From an uncultured Coriobacteriaceae bacterium (GTDB taxonomy: Bacteria > Actinomycetota > Coriobacteriia > Coriobacteriales > UMGS124): DNA of 9,991 nucleotides. Made by a program: the position numbers and the translations under genes. Positions 7,029 through 9,991 of the stretch are shown here, piece after piece (position 1 is the first letter of the stretch; each line of letters begins with the position of its first letter). Location of the stretch: assembly GCA_902783515.1 (NCBI GenBank), contig CACZRK010000395.1, forward strand, positions 1 through 9,991, written 5' to 3'. Below the pieces are notes generated by a model. It saw only the letters and a program-made list of their open reading frames with translations, searched no databases and had not been told where the DNA came from.

Positions 7029-7056
7029 CTGCCGCGAGGAAATCCCTGAGCGGCAG
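7029..7056. promoter_or_regulatory. Inverted repeat with 7-bp arms in the cas6/WYL intergenic region
   Basis: CTGCCGC (7029-7035) and GCGGCAG (7050-7056) are perfect reverse complements around a 14-base centre that itself contains AGG and CCC. It lies about 100 bases upstream of cas6 and 127 bases upstream of the WYL ATG, between two divergent genes. No T-run follows on either strand, so an intrinsic terminator is unlikely. An operator or an RNA hairpin in a long leader is possible. Confidence 0.4.
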
Positions 7057-7059
7057 CCA

Positions 7060-7156
7060 GTCATTGACGCATGACGCGCCGCATGGCTACTTGTACCGCG
7101 ATCGGGTGCCCGGCGCCCACGACAAGGACGATAATGACCATGGGTTTTACCGTCAT
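7060..7156. promoter_or_regulatory. Cluster of four GTCAT/ATGAC half-sites, candidate operator for the WYL regulator
   Basis: GTCAT (7060-7064) and ATGAC (7071-7075) form an inverted repeat with a 6-base spacer. ATGAC (7134-7138) and GTCAT (7152-7156) form a second pair facing the other way, 13 bases apart. The last site lies in a further dyad, ACCG...CGGT (7149-7163). A given 5-mer, counted on either strand, is expected about 0.2 times in 97 bases, so four is notable. The second pair lies 27-49 bases before the WYL ATG, where repression of that gene would be easy. Confidence 0.35.
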
Positions 7157-7182
7157 GATCGGTTTTGCGAGAGAGGCGTGCC

Positions 7183-8358
7183 ATGAATCGAACCGACGTG
7201 GACAAGATGGAGCGCTGCCTGCCCGCATCCGTCGGCAGGACGGCGACGCGCAAGAGTCAGCTCCTCTGCACGCTGGAGGTGCTGCGGCTTCTCACCGACG
7301 AGTCCCACGGGCTGCGGGCAGACGAGATCGCGTCGATCGTCGAACGTCGGACCGGCAGCCGCCCCTCCGAGCAGAAGGTGCTTGACGACGTGCACGAGAT
7401 CGCCGCGTGCGCGCCGCTCGGCATGGAGATCGTGACGCCGCGCCGTGGCGAGTCGGGCGGGTTCCGATGCCGCCGGTCACTGCTCTCCAGCGCGCAGGTG
7501 CGCTTCCTGACGGACATGGTCATGACGTGCAAGTTCGCGACCGAGCCGCAGCGCGCCGAGCTCCGCGAGGCGCTGAGCGGGCTAGCATCCCGCTACGAGC
7601 GCGACGAGGCCGCTCACGACGTCTTTGTTGACGGTCGCGACGCGCCGCTGTCCAACGACGTCTTCGTCGCGATCGACGTCGCCGCGCAGGCGATCCGCGA
7701 GGCGAGGCGATTGCGGTTCCGGTACGTGTCACGGGGCTTTTACAACGAGGACGTGCCGCTCGTCGCCGACGACGGCTCGCAGAGCTTTGAGGAGACGCCC
7801 GTACAGCTGATCTACAGCTTTGGCGAGTACTACCTGGAGACTTGGGCGGGCGAGCAAGACGGCCATCGCGCCCTGCGTAGGCTTGACAGGGTGCGCGCGC
7901 CCATGGTGTCCAACACGCCCGCCTATGCGGGCGAGGAGGTGGATCGGCTTCGGGCCACGGTCGCGGAGCGGACCACGCAGGTCTTTGACATGCTCGGCGA
8001 CGGGGTTGCGCGGACCCTCTTCCTGGAGATCGACGCGTCGGTGGTGCGCTACGCGTTTGACCGGTTTGGCCCCACGATCGCCTTCCGCGACATCAGAGGC
8101 AACCGAGCGTGCACGAAGGTGACCGTGCAGCTCTCGCCGACCTTCTATCGCTGGCTCTTCGGCATGGGCGACGGCATGCGGCTCGTCAAGCCGCGCGACG
8201 AGATCTGGGAGGGGCAGTTCTGGGACGCCGGCGACAAGGGCCGTCCCTCGCACGAGCGCCTGGTGGACGACTACGAGGCTGCCGTGCGCGGCCTGCGCGA
8301 GCAGGTCGCGCTCGTCTGCCGGGCGTATGGGTGGGAGGCACCTGCCGACGACGCGTGA
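7183..8358 (+). CDS. WYL-domain transcriptional regulator, divergent from the cas operon
   Basis: A 391-residue cytoplasmic regulator. An N-terminal winged-helix HTH spans about residues 25-96: TLEVLRLLTDESHGLRADEI (30-49), then SEQKVLDDVHEIA (62-74), the recognition-helix region, then a wing ending in GESGGFRCRR (89-98). The WYL domain is near 155-245, with PVQLIYSFGEYYLETW (206-221; YYL in place of WYL) and HRALRRLDRVRAP (228-240). The C-terminal part (about 275-385), with TLFLEIDASVVRYAFDRFG (278-296) and VTVQLSPTFYRWLFGMG (313-329), fits the WCX extension. WYL domains are thought to bind nucleotides or nucleic acid, and WYL proteins often accompany CRISPR and other defence loci; Sll7009 of Synechocystis, a repressor of a CRISPR locus, is one example. 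ATG at 7183 is chosen because GAGAGAGG (7168-7175) precedes it; a TTG 18 bases earlier would swallow that site. Control of the cas operon is inferred from position. Confidence 0.92.
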   Translation: MNRTDVDKMERCLPASVGRTATRKSQLLCTLEVLRLLTDESHGLRADEIASIVERRTGSRPSEQKVLDDVHEIAACAPLGMEIVTPRRGESGGFRCRRSLLSSAQVRFLTDMVMTCKFATEPQRAELREALSGLASRYERDEAAHDVFVDGRDAPLSNDVFVAIDVAAQAIREARRLRFRYVSRGFYNEDVPLVADDGSQSFEETPVQLIYSFGEYYLETWAGEQDGHRALRRLDRVRAPMVSNTPAYAGEEVDRLRATVAERTTQVFDMLGDGVARTLFLEIDASVVRYAFDRFGPTIAFRDIRGNRACTKVTVQLSPTFYRWLFGMGDGMRLVKPRDEIWEGQFWDAGDKGRPSHERLVDDYEAAVRGLREQVALVCRAYGWEAPADDA

Positions 8359-8522
8359 CGCGATGAAGGGGCGGTCGCTCTGACGCGATAGCCATTCTCG
8401 TCGGCAGCAGTTTACCCAGCAGCCATTGATGCGACGGCCAAGCTACCTGAGGATCGCGGCCGTGCACTGCCACATGCGCTTCAGTACCGGCGTCAATGGG
8501 CGAGTAGGCAACAGGGCATCGG

Positions 8523-8531
8523 TGCTATGCT
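8523..8531 (+). promoter_or_regulatory. Extended -10 promoter element upstream of the MazG-like gene
   Basis: The sequence TGCTATGCT contains TATGCT (4 of 6 bases of TATAAT) with an upstream TGn, as in extended -10 promoters. The 17-base-upstream position (agtagg) is no good -35 match. Transcription would start near 8538, giving a leader of about 35 nt that includes the palindrome at 8547-8557. Confidence 0.35.
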
Positions 8532-8546
8532 GTGCGCATGGATTAG

Positions 8547-8557
8547 TGACACTGTCA
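8547..8557. promoter_or_regulatory. Perfect 11-bp palindrome, candidate operator of the MazG-like gene
   Basis: TGACACTGTCA is a perfect dyad around C8552. It lies just after the predicted transcription start and before the AAGGTG ribosome-binding site (8561-8566). The one-base centre cannot form a stable RNA hairpin, so a binding site for a dimeric protein is more likely. It overlaps a GTCAT pentamer (8554-8558) like those in front of the WYL gene. Confidence 0.35.
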
Positions 8558-8573
8558 TTTAAGGTGTGCTCAT

Positions 8574-8912
8574 ATGGACTTTGCCGATGTACAGGCCTTG
8601 GTTCTCAATTTTCGTGACGCTCGATCCTGGAAGCAGTTCCACAACCCAAAGGACCTCGCAATCTCAATCAACCTTGAGGCTTCTGAGCTACTCGAGATCT
8701 TTCAATGGTCGGGTGCCGATACGGACGTTCCTTCAGCGAAGCTTGAACACGCGAAGGAGGAGCTTGCCGACGTCATGATCTACTGCATCTATTTAGCGGA
8801 CGTGCTTGGCGTCGACCCTGCCGAGATAATTACGGACAAGATGCGCAAGAACGCACAGCACTACCCTGTTGACACGTCGCGCGGCAACGCTACGAAGTAC
8901 ACGGAGCTCTAA
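8574..8912 (+). CDS. MazG-like nucleotide pyrophosphohydrolase
   Basis: A 112-residue all-alpha NTP-PPase of the MazG superfamily, which hydrolyses (d)NTPs to (d)NMP and pyrophosphate. Length and sequence fit the short single-domain group. Conserved features: FHNPKDLAISINLEASELLE (22-41), with metal-binding candidates E35 and E38, FQW (43-45), EELADVMIY (62-70), with E63 and D66 completing the ExxE...ExxD pattern, and the tail DKMRKNAQHYPVDTSRGNA (88-106), with the K-x2-N and YP typical of the family. The ATG is preceded by AAGGTG (8561-8566). The next gene starts 65 bases downstream on the same strand, so they are probably co-transcribed. The exact substrate cannot be read from sequence. Housekeeping removal of abnormal nucleotides and nucleotide depletion in phage defence are both possible; its neighbour makes the second worth considering. 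Confidence 0.9.
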   Translation: MDFADVQALVLNFRDARSWKQFHNPKDLAISINLEASELLEIFQWSGADTDVPSAKLEHAKEELADVMIYCIYLADVLGVDPAEIITDKMRKNAQHYPVDTSRGNATKYTEL

Positions 8913-8977
8913 TTTGCCAGCAATTGGCTGTGGCAGCAGACGAGCACAAACGTCATCGAGTAGGAAATGGCACTTAC

Positions 8978-9991
8978 ATGCTTGTGTACACTGGAACGAA
9001 GAAGTCCTTCATGCGAGACGTCGAGGACGACAACATCGCCCCAATCATTGAAAAGGCCGTGCTTCAGAAGATGCACCGCACGACCGGGTCACCCGAGTTC
9101 CGCTCTTGGCAGAACTCGATGCAGTACATGTATAAGGTGGTGAATGACGCCGACATTCCGGAGAACTGCGGCGTTGCGATCGAGTACAACGTCCCGCTTA
9201 CGGACAAGCGCGTCGACTTCATCCTAAGCGGCCTTGATGAGCGCGAACGCGAGCACGCTGTCATCATCGAGCTCAAACAGTGGGAGAAGGTCGAGCCCGT
9301 CCCTGGAATGGAGGCGATCGTCCGAACCTACGTCGCAGGCGCAGAGCGCGACGTCACACACCCATCCTATCAGGCATGGTCATATGCGGCGCTGATCTCT
9401 GACTTCAACGAGAGCGTCCAGGATCGAGAGATTGCGCTGCATCCCTGCGCATTCGCCCATAACTATGAGACCGATGGATCGAGTGCGCTCGAATCCGAGC
9501 AGTACAAGCCATACCTCACGCTGGCGCCGCTGTTTGGTCGCCATGACCTCCAGCGACTCCGCGAGTTCATCAAGCACGACATCAAGCACGGCGACAATCA
9601 GAAGACCCTTGAGGATATCGACAACGGCAAAATCCGCCCCTCTAAGAGCCTCCAGGACTCTCTGGCATCAATGATGGACGGCAATTCCGAATTTACACTG
9701 CTGGACACGCAGAAGGTGTTCTTCGAGAAGGCCCTGTGGTATGCGAGGGCGTCTCAGGCCGATCATCGTAAACGCGTGTACATCATCAAAGGCGGCCCGG
9801 GCACCGGCAAGTCAGTCATCGCGGTAAACCTGCTCGTCAGAATCATTGGCGAAGGCCAGCTTGCGGCATACGTTACGAAGAACTCGGCGCCTCGCAACGT
9901 CTATTCGGTCGAACTGCAAGGCACCAGGAGAAAGTCCGAGATCAACGCGCTGTTCAGGGGCTCGGGCACATTTGTGAACACCGAGCCGAAC
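8978..9991 (+). CDS. DUF2075-type protein: PD-(D/E)XK-like nuclease domain joined to P-loop ATPase/helicase (3' end outside window)
   Basis: The frame is open for 338 codons and runs off the right edge. Residues 1-160 match the N-terminal part of DUF2075-family proteins: MLVYTGTKKSFMRDV (1-15), FRSWQNSMQYMYKVVND (41-57), then E69 in VAIEYNVPL, D80 in KRVDFIL and E98-L-K100 in VIIELKQWEK. This spacing fits the D...ExK core of a PD-(D/E)XK nuclease fold. VTHPSYQAWSYAALISDFN (126-144) is also typical. A spacer leads to a Walker A motif in YIIKGGPGTGKSVIA (268-282; K278, S279), the start of the DUF2075 ATPase/helicase domain. Walker B and later motifs lie outside the window. The ATG is chosen because it fits the family N-terminus; the site before it is weak (AGGA, 8962-8965, 12 bases away). 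It probably shares a transcript with the MazG-like gene. Nuclease or helicase activity is inferred. Confidence 0.88.
   Translation, partial: MLVYTGTKKSFMRDVEDDNIAPIIEKAVLQKMHRTTGSPEFRSWQNSMQYMYKVVNDADIPENCGVAIEYNVPLTDKRVDFILSGLDEREREHAVIIELKQWEKVEPVPGMEAIVRTYVAGAERDVTHPSYQAWSYAALISDFNESVQDREIALHPCAFAHNYETDGSSALESEQYKPYLTLAPLFGRHDLQRLREFIKHDIKHGDNQKTLEDIDNGKIRPSKSLQDSLASMMDGNSEFTLLDTQKVFFEKALWYARASQADHRKRVYIIKGGPGTGKSVIAVNLLVRIIGEGQLAAYVTKNSAPRNVYSVELQGTRRKSEINALFRGSGTFVNTEPN

Larger units (their letters stand above)
8359..8573. other. Intergenic region between the WYL gene and the MazG-like gene
   Basis: No convincing gene or intrinsic terminator is seen. It contains two copies of TGACGCGAT (8356-8364, overlapping the WYL stop, and 8381-8389), a 6-bp inverted repeat ACGGCC/GGCCGT (8434-8439 and 8458-8463) without a T-run, and near its right end an extended -10-like site and a palindrome, listed separately. 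G+C content falls from the level of the WYL gene to that of the following genes across this gap. Confidence 0.6.

Noticed and set aside
7029..7075. A CRISPR array in the cas6/WYL gap
   Set aside because: There are single inverted repeats and short half-sites but no direct repeat of 25-40 bases with spacers.
7165..7182. TTG at 7165 as start of the WYL gene
   Set aside because: The GAGAGAGG ribosome site would fall inside the coding region; ATG at 7183 is well placed behind it.
8426..8617. Small 63-codon plus-strand frame in the gap before the MazG-like gene
   Set aside because: No ribosome site or recognisable sequence, and it runs over the promoter and start of the MazG-like gene.

Overview
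The window carries a nearly complete type III-A (Csm) CRISPR-Cas effector operon on the minus strand, a divergent WYL-family regulator gene, and a separate two-gene accessory module on the plus strand. Most of the DNA is very GC-rich: sampled 60-base lines reach about 70% G+C in cas10 and the WYL gene. Starts are mostly ATG with good Shine-Dalgarno sites. This fits a high-GC bacterium, probably an Actinomycetota and perhaps a Coriobacteriia gut or oral lineage. The taxon is an inference from composition only.

Minus strand, in transcription order from about 6926 down to 1: cas6 (crRNA-processing endonuclease), cas10/csm1 (HD nuclease plus cyclic-oligoadenylate-forming Palm domains), csm2, csm3 (target-RNA cutter), csm4, csm5, and the first 72 codons of csm6 (CARF-HEPN RNase), which runs off the left edge. 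The genes overlap by up to 10 bases or are separated by 1 to 4 bases, so they should form one translationally coupled transcript. Key residues are intact: Cas10 HD (H27-D28), Cas10 GGDD (608-611), four Cas10 zinc cysteines, and Csm3 D33. The predicted pathway is crRNA maturation by Cas6, assembly of a Csm complex, target-RNA cleavage by Csm3, DNA cleavage and cyclic oligoadenylate production by Cas10, and activation of Csm6. No CRISPR array, cas1 or cas2 lies in the window; they could lie beyond csm6 or elsewhere.

Positions 6927-7182 form the divergent control region between cas6 and the WYL regulator gene (7183-8358, plus). It holds a 7-bp-arm inverted repeat and a cluster of GTCAT/ATGAC half-sites that could be operators for the regulator.

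From about 8360 the base composition drops to roughly 50-55% G+C in sampled lines. This part holds a small MazG-like nucleotide pyrophosphohydrolase gene (8574-8912) and a DUF2075-type gene (8978 to the right edge, open). The latter joins a PD-(D/E)XK nuclease-like N-terminus to a P-loop ATPase/helicase domain. Next to a CRISPR locus, this pair is a candidate second defence module.

The most unusual points are a C-C-C-H putative zinc-binding insert in Csm5 bounded by a Gly/Ser-rich linker, the MazG plus nuclease-ATPase pair, the sharply AT-rich 3' half of csm2, and the half-site cluster in front of the WYL gene.
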